Of a stretch of DNA of 64,000 nucleotides, positions 32,826 through 45,129 are shown in pieces; position 1 is the first letter of the stretch; the number at the start of each line of letters is the position of its first letter. A model generated the notes under the pieces. The model saw only the letters and a list, made by a program, of their open reading frames with translations, was not told where the DNA came from and searched no databases. Source of the DNA: Mactromeris polynyma (lineage: Eukaryota > Mollusca > Bivalvia > Venerida > Mactridae); NCBI GenBank assembly GCA_032209605.1, contig JASFXZ010000005.1, forward strand, positions 28,632,905 to 28,696,904. Reading direction: 5' to 3'. Both the position numbers and the translations under genes were made by a program.

Positions 32826-34112
32826 TCTTCCGCGAGTTTCTGAAAATGCTGTATGTATGCACATTGGTATAATAACATTACCAGTTCTATGTTCAGGATT
32901 TCCTACAAACATTCAAACAAAACAAACTGACAATATCCCCGCATGAATCAGATTCTGAGAAAGAATATATGTTTAATGTATTCACTAGCTTATCTTGTAG
33001 TGCATTTCCATGCACATACTCCTCGCCACGAGAAGCAAACATCAGACATATTGATTGGCTGTCTTGTACGCTCCCAATTGTGCTACAAGTGTCAAGCAGT
33101 ATTAATTAAAAAGATAAAACATTTCGTACATTGATTTCCAAGTTCCTTTTTTCAATATTATATAATGATCTTAATCAGTGGCGGAGATATCATTGCTGTA
33201 AATTGAAACATACGAAATATTAGGTCTGATCATGTTTGAATTCCACAGAGAAATAACGAATGCAAACAGCAATAGCATTAAATTGGTTGAGATTTCAAGC
33301 ATGATGAAATTTTAATATTGTTGTCTAGAAAACGTATGCTTTCGTTTGCGTTTGCAAGATGTTGATTTATGGAATCAACACATTACTTTACTAAAAGCCA
33401 ATCTCGTTAAAATCAGCTCAATGGCAGCTTCCATACCTCCTAGCGCTTTTTCAAACAGCGGAAGTATCATACATAGCGTTTTTTTGGATACCACTTCAAT
33501 GGGATTGACAATAGTTATTTGCCGCATATTTTACAATGTGATGCTTGTTGCTGTCAAACTAGATGAAATGGAATGTTTTGTTAACGCTTGGGAAATGAAC
33601 ATTTTCGATTATTATTGGCTGGCATTCATTCCTATTTCAGTCCATGCATTCAATACTGTTTTAACAATTTTGGATCATTTTGCGTCATGCTTCATTCTGT
33701 TTTACACGAATGGAATTATTTATGCTAGTACCAAACTTGTTTTCTTAGATAATGCGCCCATACTGTTTGCTCAGTCGGTAGAGAACCCGACGACCAGCTG
33801 GAGGTCGTAGAAGTTGCAGGTCCGGGTGAAGCGTTTGTTCTCCTTGTCAGTTTGACTGATAATATTGTATCAACAAAAGTCTTTTTTCCTGCGTCTGTGA
33901 TTCATACAGGGAAGCTATTAGTTGCTTGCCATGTCCATAGCTTTTCTGTGCTGCCTTTGTGTCCCACTATCTGCGTGGCACTGCTGGTACCTTTGTTGTT
34001 GTTCTATGTCCCCTCACTGTCTAGTTTCTCCATTTTTGTCTAGATCTGAGGGAAGTTCTAATTTATGATTGTGACTCTTTCAGCTCAGCAGTTTTTGTCA
34101 TATACATCTAGT
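32826..34112 (+). repeat. 1.28-kb dispersed repeat, plus copy
   Basis: Collinear with the complement of 26863-28133 from TACATCTTCCG to the ACATCTAGTTCTTC region. It holds the tRNA A-box-like TTTGCTCAGTCGGTAGAG (33766-33783) and AACCCGACGACCAGCTGG; no valid B box follows at the right distance. A 154-codon frame (33346-33810, starts MRLQDVDLWNQHITLL, hydrophobic patches) is open in this copy only. It is disrupted in the other copy, so it is probably not a gene. The copy is bracketed by direct copies of the R terminus. Confidence 0.85.
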
Positions 34113-34325
34113 TCTTCATTCATTTTTACTATTTTTGTAATGCAAGAGAGATTAAGTTGTTACATGGAACGTCACTTACACAAGACAAAGCGTCCCTTCA
34201 CAGACTCCCGGGAAACAATAATTTACAAAACATTAGACACTGAGGAGGTGCAAGGGTGAATACGTATGTGAATAGGGTGCAAGGAATGGTATGGCCGACC
34301 ATAAAAACAACTAAGGAGAATTTAA
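34113..34325 (+). mobile_element. interspersed repeat R (copy 3)
   Basis: Same start as copy 2 (TTTACTATTTTTGTAATGC, TTAAGTTGTTACATGGAACG) but continuing through CTCCCGGGAAAC, GAGGAGGTGCAAGGGTGAA, GGTATGGCCGACCATAAA and ACAACTAAGGAGAATT, the standard order of R. Confidence 0.8.
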
Positions 34326-36880
34326 GGGGACAACCGAAAAGTCATGTTTGTTTAGCTGATAGACTACTCATTTTTCACTGTGTTAGTCTCTATAGTATCT
34401 GTTAGGTAATTATACAAGCACTCCGTTCCAAATACGGAATTCTAAATCATTTTCAGATTAATACTTAATGATCAATTGTTGTACTTCGATATCAAATACC
34501 TTATTTCTGCTCTTTGTACTTTAAATGCCAGATACAATTTTGCATTACAATAACTAATGATGTACGTCTAGAATGTGCATTTCCGTATTTGTATTGTAAT
34601 ATGAGAAATTGCAAAATAATCAAATAAGTACAAGCAATTTGAAAATGCAGAAATCTCTCATGCCAAATCACAAAACATGATGCATTAGCAATAACCTTCA
34701 AAGACAGATAATATTTTATTTAATTGGGTAAGCAATTTATGTAAGTAGTTTGAGCAGGGCTGGTTCATAAATCGGTTTTATTAGATAAGTTGTTGACTCT
34801 CAATAAGCACGCAAGCAATACATTAGAGGGAACTTTAACTTCACACTAACCTTTCCTTTCTTAATGGAAATGACCAAACATGTGTTGATTAGTTAAAATA
34901 GTTGACAGATAGTTTACTGTCCAATGAGCCCTTATGTGGTTTCTATAAGCAAAGCTTGATGTAACAGATTGCGGTATTTGTTGATCAACTGTATTGAATG
35001 ACATTACGATAAGGGTTGTCGTGCTGAAGCGGTTTTGTTCACTTGAATACGGGTCGCAGATATATTTTGGAAACATCTACTTTATTCCCATATTTAAGCA
35101 TATCCTATTAAAAATGTCCCTTCAAATTTCAGAATATTCGATATCGTTGTAAAAGTAAATTATTTATTATCTTGTTTCTGATTGTATCAAACGGGTTCGC
35201 ATAGATCGGCGACGTCTCTTCATTAGAAGACAATTTTAAATATAAGTAGTTGGTGTAGTTCTAACTGAGTTTGTCGTCATTTATATTTGTGTTCGGATGA
35301 ATATTTATATTGCACACGGAAAGTCACCGAAGCACATCGGCAATTTAGGTATATACCGACAATATCAAACATGACGTACGAGTTTTTGTAAACAGGACCT
35401 GATGTCTTTCATAGCTATATTCCAAAAGAGATGAGAACTTATTGATAACCGTAAGTCGTTGAGCGTAAAATTGACACATATACAAGTACATGTTAAATTG
35501 TTTTGGGTAAAAATCGATGGAAATTACCCTCATTTGGGTCTTCAATGTAAAATTACTAAAACATGATATGGGTATTCTACTGAATTAAAAGTAAAAGCAG
35601 CACGCACTATCATTCAGTTTAAGAACACAACGATAGTAATGTACAGTTTTTTACCATCTGTCTGTCTATATCTTGTTTTATGATAATGTGTCTGAGAGAA
35701 GATGTATGCACCACTTGCCGTGGGAAACACTGTTTGCATAATTAATCAGGTACACTATCGCTTCATTATAACCTTACGCAGTCTAAATTAAGATGTGAAT
35801 GAATAAGTCGATGAAGAAAGTCTAATACAAAATCTACGAGCAAGTACAAAAACACAAAGACACATAAATATGTACGTACATGTTAACAAGTTCAAAGGCA
35901 AACATAACTGATTGGTGAAAATAGGAGTATCGCATTGGAACATCGATGGCACAAACACCAAAGGGTTTCAAAACTGATTTAAGGTGCACCAAACCTCACA
36001 ATTATCCTTCCAAAGCATGGATTAAACAAAAAATGTATGAAACGTATCTCTGGACAACATTCAAACAAAAGCGACGACGAGCATATGATGATGCTTGAAG
36101 ACCATAGATATAGATATATATAACAATGGACCTCTTTACTGAAGCCAAAATAATCGAAATGTAGTCGTTAAAACATTTTAGCTAGAACTCTTAAACTAGA
36201 CAAAAATGAAAATTTCACTAATAAATGTCTGTTTCATGGTTTATCTTTATAGCCAGTGCTGTTATATCCGGTCGAATAATGATTTTGAAGTTACAAATTG
36301 AAGACAGAATGCGTACCTTACGTCAGTCAGAAGATTTATGTGTGTAAGATATGCGTGTAAGGCGTCTTCCGTACTTGTCTCAGGTAAGTGGCATTGTTGA
36401 AGTTGGCTTCGGTTCCTGTCAGGTTTTGGAGGCATATTTATAATTAGATTCGAATTAATGACACAAGATTTTTTGTAAAAATAAGCGTGCATTCCTCTGT
36501 CATTGGCATTAAAAAACTCGACCTTATGAATAAACATTAGTACTCTAGTTTACTATAGAAGGTATCATGTGCGTGCACGGCCTTCACCACTCCATATTCA
36601 AATCGCCGGCTAATAGATTTTCATTCATGTGCATCATATATATTCGCACCGGCGCCGGGAATTAGACCTATTGCCTTTGAACCAGTGTCTAGGGAAATAA
36701 TTCACTATGGCTTTTCACTAAGCATAGTTTTGACAATTGACGAGCCAACTACTAAGAAGTAAGCGTTCTCCGCACATAACTCCAAAGTACAACACGTATT
36801 AATCAACTCCGATGCCGAGAGATTAATGCACCTTACTTCAAATCACTTAAAAATCATTACATTGAGTACAAAAGAGAGTT
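34326..36880. other. unannotated AT-rich DNA (2.5 kb)
   Basis: Only short frames (63-91 codons) without recognisable domains, for example 36262-36537 on the minus strand. No repeat assigned. Confidence 0.45.
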
Positions 36881-37080
36881 TAAGATGCAACAGGGAACGT
36901 CACATACATATGACAATACCTCCCCACACAGAGCCCATGTAAAACAACAATCCACAAAATATCAGGCAGTAAGGACGTGCAAGGGTAAACACGCATGGGA
37001 ACAGGGGCGCAAAGAATGGCCTGACCGACCATAAAGAACACATTAGGAGAATTAAGGAGGACAACCAGAGAGAAAAAAAT
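36881..37080 (+). mobile_element. interspersed repeat R (copy 4)
   Basis: GCAACAGGGAACGTCACATA, TGACAATACCTCCCCACAC, GGACGTGCAAGGGTAAA, GGCGCAAAGAATGGCC, GACCGACCATAAAGAA, AGGAGGACAACC. This is one of the least diverged plus-strand members. Confidence 0.8.
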
Positions 37081-38159
37081 AATGGATGGAAAACATTTTA
37101 GAACAAAGCAAGAAAGCTAGCAACAATAAGCCGAAATCGAGATGGAAATCCCACCAGTTCACTGCTACCCAAAAAGCACCAATAAGGAGCATTTATAAGG
37201 CAACGTGTTATGGAAGGAATTTGTTTACAGCTTCATCATTGGAAAATCAGGAATCGGACAAAGAATACATTTATCGATTAAGGAATTATGTAGCGCAGTT
37301 CATAGGGCAAGATCAGTCAAGTGCTTTGATATTGAATATTTAAGGTCTTCAGTTGACGTTAATATTAAGATCAGAAGACATAGAGCAATAAACTGGGTTC
37401 GTGCACCATATATTTTCAGGCTACTACTTTATCACTGTAATGAACGTCAGATGGTATCCCATTTATCACTCACAGGAGACCAATAGCTAATAATACCATG
37501 GATTCCAATGTCAGTTTTTAAGATTTTGCAAATAAAGCGTAATATTCGATGAATGATGCTGGCATCAGCAGATATTTAGAGCTCAATAAAATTTGACCTA
37601 CAAAAGATTACGGTTATCATCAAGTGTCTCAATCCTAGTTACTGCACATGCGAGTCAATTGTTTTTTCTGAAAGGCAGCATTTCACTATTTCAACCAAAT
37701 AAGCGCAATTCTTAAATAAATTTTATGTTAAAATCCTCATAAGAATGTTCTTACTAAAGATTTGCTTAATAATGAAATATTGTATTCTCCCAAACGTAGT
37801 AACAAGCAAATACAAAGATCGTCTGAAATTATCGACGGCCAGTGTTATCTAATAGCCGACTGATGAGACCCAAATGATGTTGATTTCACGCCGATTACAT
37901 AGATTATTGATGCTTTCTTAAATGATAGTTTAACATGTGTACTAACCATTCAAATGCTTAGGTTATTTTCGATATAAGTATAAAACCTTCGAGAATAGTA
38001 CCCGATATTTTTAATATAGGCCTTGAGACAGAACTTCATGGGAATAATACCACAATACGTTTCTAAATGTCATTTAATTAATAAAAACAAAACCCGATAT
38101 TTGCCATTTAGACAAAATACCATTCACAATAAATAATAATTCATTTGTTAATATGATAA
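37081..38159. other. unannotated AT-rich DNA
   Basis: Two overlapping frames at 37086-37486 (85 and 93 codons) start at the edge of R and have no domain. Nothing else recognised. Confidence 0.45.
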
Positions 38160-38395
38160 GAGCGCCGCTGTACAATTTTCCAACCGCTTCTTTAAGAGAC
38201 GTCATTTCCAGAAAACGTCATATGTGTCGTCACCATGTACTGACAGTAAGCAATATTTGCCCCATATGGCAATATGAAAACGAAGTGAGTATATGGAGTA
38301 AATATTGTTTCCTGCATGCCAATAGTGACATAACATGTTGCGTTTTCTCGAAATGACGTCACTTATAGAAGAGGATATTAAGGCGCGAACGGCAG
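38160..38395 (+). mobile_element. CRE-carrying MITE (copy 4)
   Basis: GAGCGCCGCTGTACAATTTTC at the left, then GACGTCATTTCC, ACTGACAGTAAGCAATATT, GCCCCATATGGCAATATG, AATATTGTTTCCTG and TGACGTCACTTATAGAAGAGG. The right terminus is decayed (GGCGCGAACGGCAG). TGACGTCA is intact in the right arm; the left-arm copy reads AGACGTCA. Confidence 0.8.
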
Positions 38396-38569
38396 TTTTA
38401 TGTATCAAAAATATCATCGTCGGCTGTGATGGTATGCATAGCAAGTCAGTGCGTTCATATTCAAAAGATGTTTTAAATAATTTTCACGATTGCATTTGTC
38501 AGGAAATAAAATATGTATTCATTATTTTGTTACGCACAAAACTGGTTTAAAAAAACAAGCTTACTTTAA

Positions 38570-38765
38570 ATGAAACATAATAATGAAATGATTTTCTCCG
38601 ATAAATATAGCGCAAACCAGTAACAAAATATTGCAGTGAATAAATCTTCATTGAAAAACAAAAGTAATGGAACATAAAAATGAAATGATTTTCTCCGATA
38701 AACATAGTGCAAACCAGTAACAAAATATTGCAGTAAATAAATCTTTATTGGGAAAGGAAAGTAAT
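38570..38765 (+). repeat. 97-bp tandem duplication
   Basis: GAAATGATTTTCTCCGATAA starts at 38585 and again at 38682. Both units continue through CAAACCAGTAACAAAATATT, GCAGT and AATAAATCTT. The second unit differs by a few bases. Confidence 0.9.
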
Positions 38766-39299
38766 AAAATATGAGCAGCAAAATGAAGCAACAAAATTGC
38801 GGTACAGAATGAGAAAGACGAACATTTTCCTATTTTATTCATGAGAAACTTGGGAAGTACAGAAAATCCAAAAGGAATGCATATAATACTCGTTATATTT
38901 TAACAATGGACTTTATACTCTACTCCCAATTTTACCCCCCTCCAGCTTTAAAGCTTTTTCATCGTGCAAAATGCACATAAAAATGAAAATGAATTCGAAC
39001 ATTTACGAATGGTTTTCAAATTCTCTTTATTTTCAAAATGTTTTTAATAAAAGTATACATAATTTCATTAGAAAAATATAAACATGCAATATCTTTGAAC
39101 GTTCTAACAGAAAATTACCAGAAGATCGTATTATTTTAAAAGGATGATAACAAGTGCAAGATGATTTTTAAGAAAACTTGTAGACAGTTGTAACAAAAAT
39201 GAGATTTCTCCATTTCCATTAACATGAATCTGAACGCCAATCGCTTCAAATCAATTTGTAATAAAAGTGTAGAAAAAGTGTTAATTCCTTATTTTCTCA
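38766..39299. other. unannotated AT-rich DNA
   Basis: No gene or repeat recognised. Confidence 0.5.
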
Positions 39300-39430
39300 T
39301 CCCATTAGTTGTTTCCTCTAACACCTTCTCAAGCCCTAAGTGTTTAGCGAGCTGATGTTTCCCTGGAATCTGTGTGTGGAGGCATTGAATTGTGGAAGTG
39401 GTGTTCCCTGTACTAACTTTATCCTTTCTT
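39300..39430 (-). mobile_element. interspersed repeat R (copy 5)
   Basis: TTTCCCTGGAATCTGTGTG, GGAGGCATTG and GTGGTGTTCCCTGTACTAAC match the complementary terminus of R with moderate divergence. Confidence 0.65.
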
Positions 39431-39900
39431 CGATATCGCATTCGTAAGAAGGATTTAACAGTATGTTACACACTAACTAATGTCATTGCATGATATATCG
39501 GAGCATCTGCAACGAATTAACTAAATTAAGTGCAGAGGAAGATTCACAGAAAATAATTATGTACTACATAAAGGAGTGTTGTGCTCAAAATTATTGTCTG
39601 TTGTTCATGATAATATATAAACTGCACTGTGTGATTCAACCTTATACATCTTGTTAAATAAATTTGATACTTAAGCAACAGTGATTTATTACCCTCGACA
39701 CAATTCATTGCAAAATGGATGTTGATTTGATTAACGCAAGAATGCATGAATGAGGGCTATTGTTACATTTTAATGCAAATTTGAAGAGGCCCATTACAAT
39801 ATATGATATATTTCATTACAACAGTCATACGAGTAGAGTTATTTGAGTTTTATTTCTTTGACTAATTCTCCAGTTGGAAAATATTGCATTCTTCGATCGC
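39431..39900. other. unannotated AT-rich DNA
   Basis: No gene or repeat recognised; a 67-codon minus frame (39544-39747) has no domain. Confidence 0.5.
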
Positions 39901-40045
39901 CGCTGTTTCCTTACGTATGTCCCCTAGAGCCTCCTCAAATGCCTAATGTTTTATGGATTGTTGTTGTGTCTGTGTAGGGAGGCACTGTCTCATGTATGTG
40001 GTGTTCCATGTAGCAACTTCTTCTCTCTCTTTGAATACCACAGAG
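39901..40045 (-). mobile_element. interspersed repeat R (copy 6)
   Basis: CCTCCTCAAATGCCTAATG, TTTTATGGATTGTTGTTG, GGGAGGCACTGTCTCATG, TATGTGGTGTTCCATGTAGC and TCTCTCTTTG follow the R order exactly. Confidence 0.75.
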
Positions 40046-40635
40046 ATAGATAATCACATCAAAAATATTATAAATGCATACAAAGAAAATGTGTTAATAT
40101 ATTTGATGTGGAATCATAATTTGTTGTTGCCCGCTACTGGTTTGAAAAATACTCGAATTCCCTTATCGAACGCGGTGAAGCAATGGCATTGACAGACAGC
40201 GCACCAGAGGGTGATTGTCAGAGAAAGCGTAACTGAAATGAATAAATATTATCTATAGTTTTTATTTTCTGAAATACCAGCACAACACTGCGATAATCGT
40301 TAAGACGTGTTGCACCTTAAATTATACGAATGCATTTTATTATGTGTTTCCCGAGACAATTGACTTTATAAATAAAACCCTCATGACTTTATTATTAGAT
40401 AATAGTCGATTTCTTGTTTAAAGGAATGATGACCAGTTACAGTCAAATTCATGCAACTTTATACTACTTCCTGTGCATAATAGTATCCAATGGAAGTCTT
40501 CATTAACAAAACATTGCCTACCCACACAGATAGGTGATAGCCATGTATACCATTTAGTGTCAAGAGTCGTTAAACACAGTTCAGATAATTCAATATAGTT
40601 GGCGCAGCAATCTATCATGGTAGGCCATCATTGAT
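40046..40635. other. unannotated AT-rich DNA
   Basis: No gene or repeat recognised. Confidence 0.5.
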
Positions 40636-40960
40636 GCCTGATTGACTCCAGGGCATCCATGGTCGAGTGCCTATGACTCCTGACTTCAAATGCCATTATC
40701 CTGTCCGCTACGGGTCCGCATCACCCCTAGGATAAAGACTTTGTAAGTAATGCAGCCATCAAGCTAACTTTCAGTTTATCGGTGATTCGACCAAGTGTCT
40801 CTGTCTGAGGTCTTCCCCCACCATAAAAGCTTGAATAGTCAATACATGACCCCGACTGTTTATGTAACTTAAACCCTCATGGCAATAGTCTAGACTTTAA
40901 TATTTACTGGCCCCAATACGAGAATACTTATTAACATGTAATTGACCGTAACGTCATCTT
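40636..40960 (+). mobile_element. tRNA-derived SINE, mollusc-type 3' module
   Basis: The head CCATGGTCGAGTGCCTATGAC resembles a tRNA A box. CCTGACTTCAAATGCC follows, then a decayed B box CGGGTCCGCATCACCC (about 40711-40727). The body has GAGGTCTTCCCCCACCAT, AAAAGCTTGAATAGTC, ATGACCCCGACTG and TTAAACCCTCA. It matches the minus-strand member at 12680-12930. The 3' words recall a SINE domain widespread in bivalves (from memory; not checked). Confidence 0.65.
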
Positions 40961-41985
40961 CGTTGCTTCCATCACGTGAAAAATACGATCATTAGACGAA
41001 TAGTTCTCTGTGAGATAATTGCAATGCTGTTATCCGTGCGATAATATATAGTTTAAGTAGCAATATTATTATTTTGCCATTGTTTTTTAATGATATATGC
41101 GTAAGATATTTGCACATTTTGCGTCTGCATGTTCAACCTGTAAAAGAAATAAAATACATTTATTTAAATGTTGACACACATCGAGGATCCGCGAATTAAC
41201 AAGAGAACATGTAAAACTAAACACAGTGTATTTAGTGTACAAATATAACGACACATATGTTTAATACATGATCGAACGATGTTTTAATTTGGAGCAACAT
41301 TATTTATTTATTTGGTATTGCTTCGAAAACGTTGACGGTGTCTCCATAAATAGACTTGATAAAACATATTGATGAAAATGCTGACAGTTATGAAAAAAGA
41401 ATGATGAGGTCGAACAGGAAATGCCGCATACACAAAGCACATATAAGTGAACAACTACAGACACAAAATGGACATACGACTATCCTAAATGATGGATGAA
41501 GATAGAAGTCTTGGCCTGATCAGTAGCACTAACGAAACAAGAAAAATAACTTTAAACCTGATTTAAGGCTTCATCAAACCTATCCAGAAAACCAACTAAG
41601 CACGACTCCATGTACAAATGACACAAATATATTGACGATTAAATAATTTAGATCTTGTTGCTTGAATTCCTGATGGATTTCGTTACGTAATTACTTGAAG
41701 ATTGCCACAAAGAAATTATGCATTCAATCACACATATGTCTAGCTTCATTTTTTTCCATATTTTCAGTTAAACTCAATCTAGCCTATTTTCATTTACATA
41801 TACATTGTATGCTGTTTTCATAATACACTATGTATGTACAAACGTATATTTCAATATTTTAATATTTATCATTAATATACTAACCAAACATGCGACTAGA
41901 CGGTAATCAAACGGTATATTGAATATGAAACATATGTTGTGTCATATCATTTTCGAGTAATTACGACTTGCATTTATCACAAATA
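40961..41985. other. unannotated AT-rich DNA
   Basis: No gene or repeat recognised. Confidence 0.5.
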
Positions 41986-42300
41986 CGATAAAACAGCAAT
42001 TTAACACCATCGTACCATGTGATAGCATATGCTGTACATATCAGACAACTTTTTCCACGCTATTTATTTTCCTGTCAAAATGCAAATCATAGGTAAACAT
42101 CTTCTAAAATTATCTCTGGAAATTGAAAATGTTGATATTCGCTTCCGTTCCTATCAATTTTGTTGGGTGCTAGAGATAAAGAGAACATAAAAATTAAAAT
42201 TATATGCATCACAAACCCTTTTTAGAAAGAGATAATACACTACTCTGTCCACGATAAGCAATTTACGGTCATATAAGTGATGAACTAGTTTGTATCAAGA
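41986..42300 (+). repeat. old repeat family S (copy 1)
   Basis: CCTGTCAAAATGCAAATC, GTAAACATCTTC, TATCTCTGGAAATTGAAAAT, GTTGATATTCGCTTCCG and later AGAAAGAGA...CTCTGTCC...TGAACTAGTTTG. The same order is seen at 53210-53530 and 59990-60200. Confidence 0.6.
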
Positions 42301-42534
42301 GAATGTTTCATTAACCGACAATAATAAGAGAGTATTAGTTTACCTACAAGGTATTCCAACATGCTGCACAGCCATCAATGGGTTTCGATGAAACATGGAC
42401 CCTTTTCTATTTGTTAAGATAATGCGCCGATGGACACTATTGCTTGCTTTAAACATTGTTACATGTTTTATGCAATAACATGATATTGTATTGTTTTTCG
42501 TCTTAAAATACAACTGGTCGCCGAATGGCAAGTA

Positions 42535-42715
42535 TTGGTGTGACTTTTATGGTCAGCCAGACTATGCAGTGCACCACTGTTCTCATGAATGTTTTCCTTT
42601 TGCACCTCGGCAGTGTATAACATTTTAGACGGTTGTTTTCCCGCAGCGATCTGTGCTCTGTGCGGGAGTCATTGTCTTGTGTATGTGGGGTTCTCTGTAA
42701 CAACCAAATCTCGCT
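42535..42715 (-). mobile_element. interspersed repeat R (copy 7)
   Basis: TTTTATGGTCAGCCAGACTA, CCTTTTGCACCTCGGCAG, GGTTGTTTTCCCGC, GTGCGGGAGTCATTGTCTTG, TATGTGGGGTTCTCTGTAAC. The end lies about 10-15 bp before a 47-bp tandem array. Confidence 0.75.
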
Positions 42716-42720
42716 ATTAA

Positions 42721-42955
42721 ATACATCTTTGCGAACCAGAGAAGAAGCGTGTTGATGGTGTCAAACAATACATCTAAGCGAACTAGAGAAGGAGCGTGTT
42801 GATGGTGTCAAAAAATACATCTAAGCGAACCAGAGAAGGAGCGTGTTGATGGTGTCAAAAAATACATCTAAGCGAACTAGAGAAGAAGCGTATTGATGGT
42901 GTCAAAAAATACATCTAAGCGAACTAGAGAAGAAGCGTGTTGATGGTGTTAATGT
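42721..42955 (+). repeat. 47-bp tandem array, five units
   Basis: GTTGATGGTGT-type words occur at 42751, 42798, 42845, 42892 and 42939, exactly 47 bp apart, with ATACATCTAAGCGAACTAG in between. Units differ at a handful of sites (AAGAAG/AAGGAG, AACCAG/AACTAG). Confidence 0.95.
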
Positions 42956-44325
42956 GCTTGCCATTGCATATTGTATTCGTCTCCAGTCCTAAGACATATT
43001 CCGATTTGGTTCACTGTGATGTTTATTTTACAAATTAGGTAGAGTAGTGCAGTGCTGTGCTATAAATGATAAATATCTAAATGATATACATTTATTGACG
43101 TTTTATCAGCGCTAAATGTATGGTCTGATATATACTCTGTAGCAAGTAATGTAAATTGTCCGTTAGATTTGACCTAGTTAGATAATTTACCGTTATTACA
43201 GTCAATAAAATGTGAGCGCCTTCAAATGAGCGTAATTGCCGAGTTTATGATAGAATGATGGATTTAAACTAAGCGTAAGAATGTGATTTATGTGTATTGC
43301 ATTCCATCACATCGACAAATCCGGATGTATTATATGTTTTCATATGTCACTGACTAGGAAATATTAATACACTTGATCGCTGTATCCCTAGTTAAAAGTA
43401 CAATGGAATGCCAGGCTTAACTTGTAGAACACGTAAAATTAGTTAGGTTTTCATCGATGTCAGCTAAGAGAATGATCGTCACTAATGATGTATATGCTAC
43501 ACCAATTTCCAAATACTCGTATAAGAGATGTTGCAATTACATTTTTATTTTTAAAATTAATGAAGAAATAGGAATTTATTTGTGTATAATGTTGTTTTCA
43601 TAGTGTTATAAATCTTCAAATATTAATTTGAAATTTATATAGTTTTTAAAATCACTAACAAAAATAGCAATCATCGTGAAATAGAAATCTCGAACACAAT
43701 TATTGACTTCGTCATCGACGCAATCATATAAAACAACACAATACGTTGTCTTTCCTATCTTTGATAAATTTCAATAATTTAATTGGCTTACTACTTCCGT
43801 ATAACTTCCTTCTAACATGTTCAGGAAATATTATAGGTTTGTGTAATCAAACATTATTAGGGAGCAATCAGTTTAAAATATACAAATGTATGTTTTCTTT
43901 GGAATTTCTTTTGATAGCACGCACAATAACAAGCGGTACCTTAAGTATTTTATCGTGTCGAACATTTTCCACATTTTCACATTTAGACAAACCTTTATGC
44001 AGTCTTAAAATATCTGCATTAAAAATGTGATCATTCCGAATGGAAATACATAACACACCTAAAGAAGATGCTTCCCATATAAAAAGAAAGCGAAGCAGAA
44101 CTGCCACATTCACAAAACAGTGACTTACCACATTGACCTTTAGGTTAAGACATAGAATTATAAAATATGAGTCATGAATATAAGAATCACTTAAAACTGA
44201 GACCTAGGAAAAACCAATGGACTACAAAAATATCCTCAAATGTACGATTATATTATATAAATGTTGTTGTGATTAGATTGTGTTTTGTGATGTTATTGCC
44301 AACGATAATATCGTGAATTATCTAT
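42956..44325. other. unannotated AT-rich DNA
   Basis: Overlapping frames of 94 (43746-44030) and 87 codons (43868-44131, minus) have no recognisable domain. Nothing else seen. Confidence 0.45.
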
Positions 44326-44530
44326 TGTGAGAGCAGATGGAGAACATAGTGCGGATGCAGGGTACTTGTACCTTTCAAGAAACAATTATTTATCAATAAA
44401 ACACCACATGAAGTGGTCTGATGTACTGTAAGATGTGTTTGCTGTTCAAATATACGTCAAAACCTAATTAAGATAAATATCCGCTTTATCAACGCAGCAA
44501 AGAAATGAATTGACTTAATTACCTTTCTGT
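44326..44530 (+). repeat. old repeat family T (copy 1)
   Basis: AAAACACCACATGAAGTG...ACTGTAAGATG...CAAATATACG...CCTAATTAAGATAAATATCC aligns with 55960-56080 and 60985-61085. Confidence 0.5.
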
Positions 44531-44707
44531 ATTTCATTGTATGCAATTACCGCCTCTATCAAATAGTATACATACCAGATGTTATTTAGAGAGAAATGCT
44601 AACTTTGTCCATGTTAGTCTAATTAAGCATGATTAATATTTACTCAGTACATTTAATACCGCATACAGTGGGATTTCTATACTTTCATTGACTTGCTTTA
44701 AGGATGC

Positions 44708-44795
44708 AACATGGCTCTAGAAATCCACTAGCCCAACGTCCCGAACTTGTCTAATGCTGAATCGGGCTACCAACAGTTGAGTTGAAGTTAATCCC
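44708..44795 (+). repeat. old repeat family U (copy 1)
   Basis: TCTAGAAATCCACTAGCCC...AATCGGGCTACCAACAGTTG matches 54510-54578 (TCTGGAAATCCACTAGC...ATTCGGGCTACCAGCAGTTA). Confidence 0.55.
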
Positions 44796-45129
44796 GGACA
44801 AGTCTGTTTTAAAAGCCAACCAATATCAGCAATTGTTCAGTTGTAAGTCAAACCTTAGAATCCCACAAACAAATACATGTGATTATTAATTTTAGATTCT
44901 GGAGCAATCATTGTGTATGTGTATTTGTTACTAAATTAGATATTATCTGACAACTAGCTTCCAATTTTACATTTCCATTAGTCCGGGACAAGTGTCTTTG
45001 AATTTTTTATAGAGCCCTGGCTGCACCATGTATGCTAAAATTCATGACAATCGGCAAGTATTTTGATAAAACATGGGTTTCAAAAGTAATAAAATGAAAT
45101 TTAAATAGGCAGGGTTGGTAAGAAATAGC

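Noticed and set aside
33766..33783. tRNA-like GCTCAGTCGGTAGAG
   Set aside because: No B box or cloverleaf follows, and it is inside a dispersed 1.28-kb repeat.
33346..33810. 154-codon frame with hydrophobic patches, possible membrane protein
   Set aside because: It lies in the 1.28-kb dispersed repeat; the other copy breaks the frame after about 45 codons, and the divergence includes indels that ignore codons.
37086..37486. Two overlapping frames of 85 and 93 codons downstream of R copy 4
   Set aside because: Begin inside or at the edge of a repeat and show no recognisable domain.
43746..44131. Overlapping 94- and 87-codon frames on opposite strands
   Set aside because: No domain, no splice sites, composition of translated AT-rich DNA; mutual antisense overlap suggests chance.
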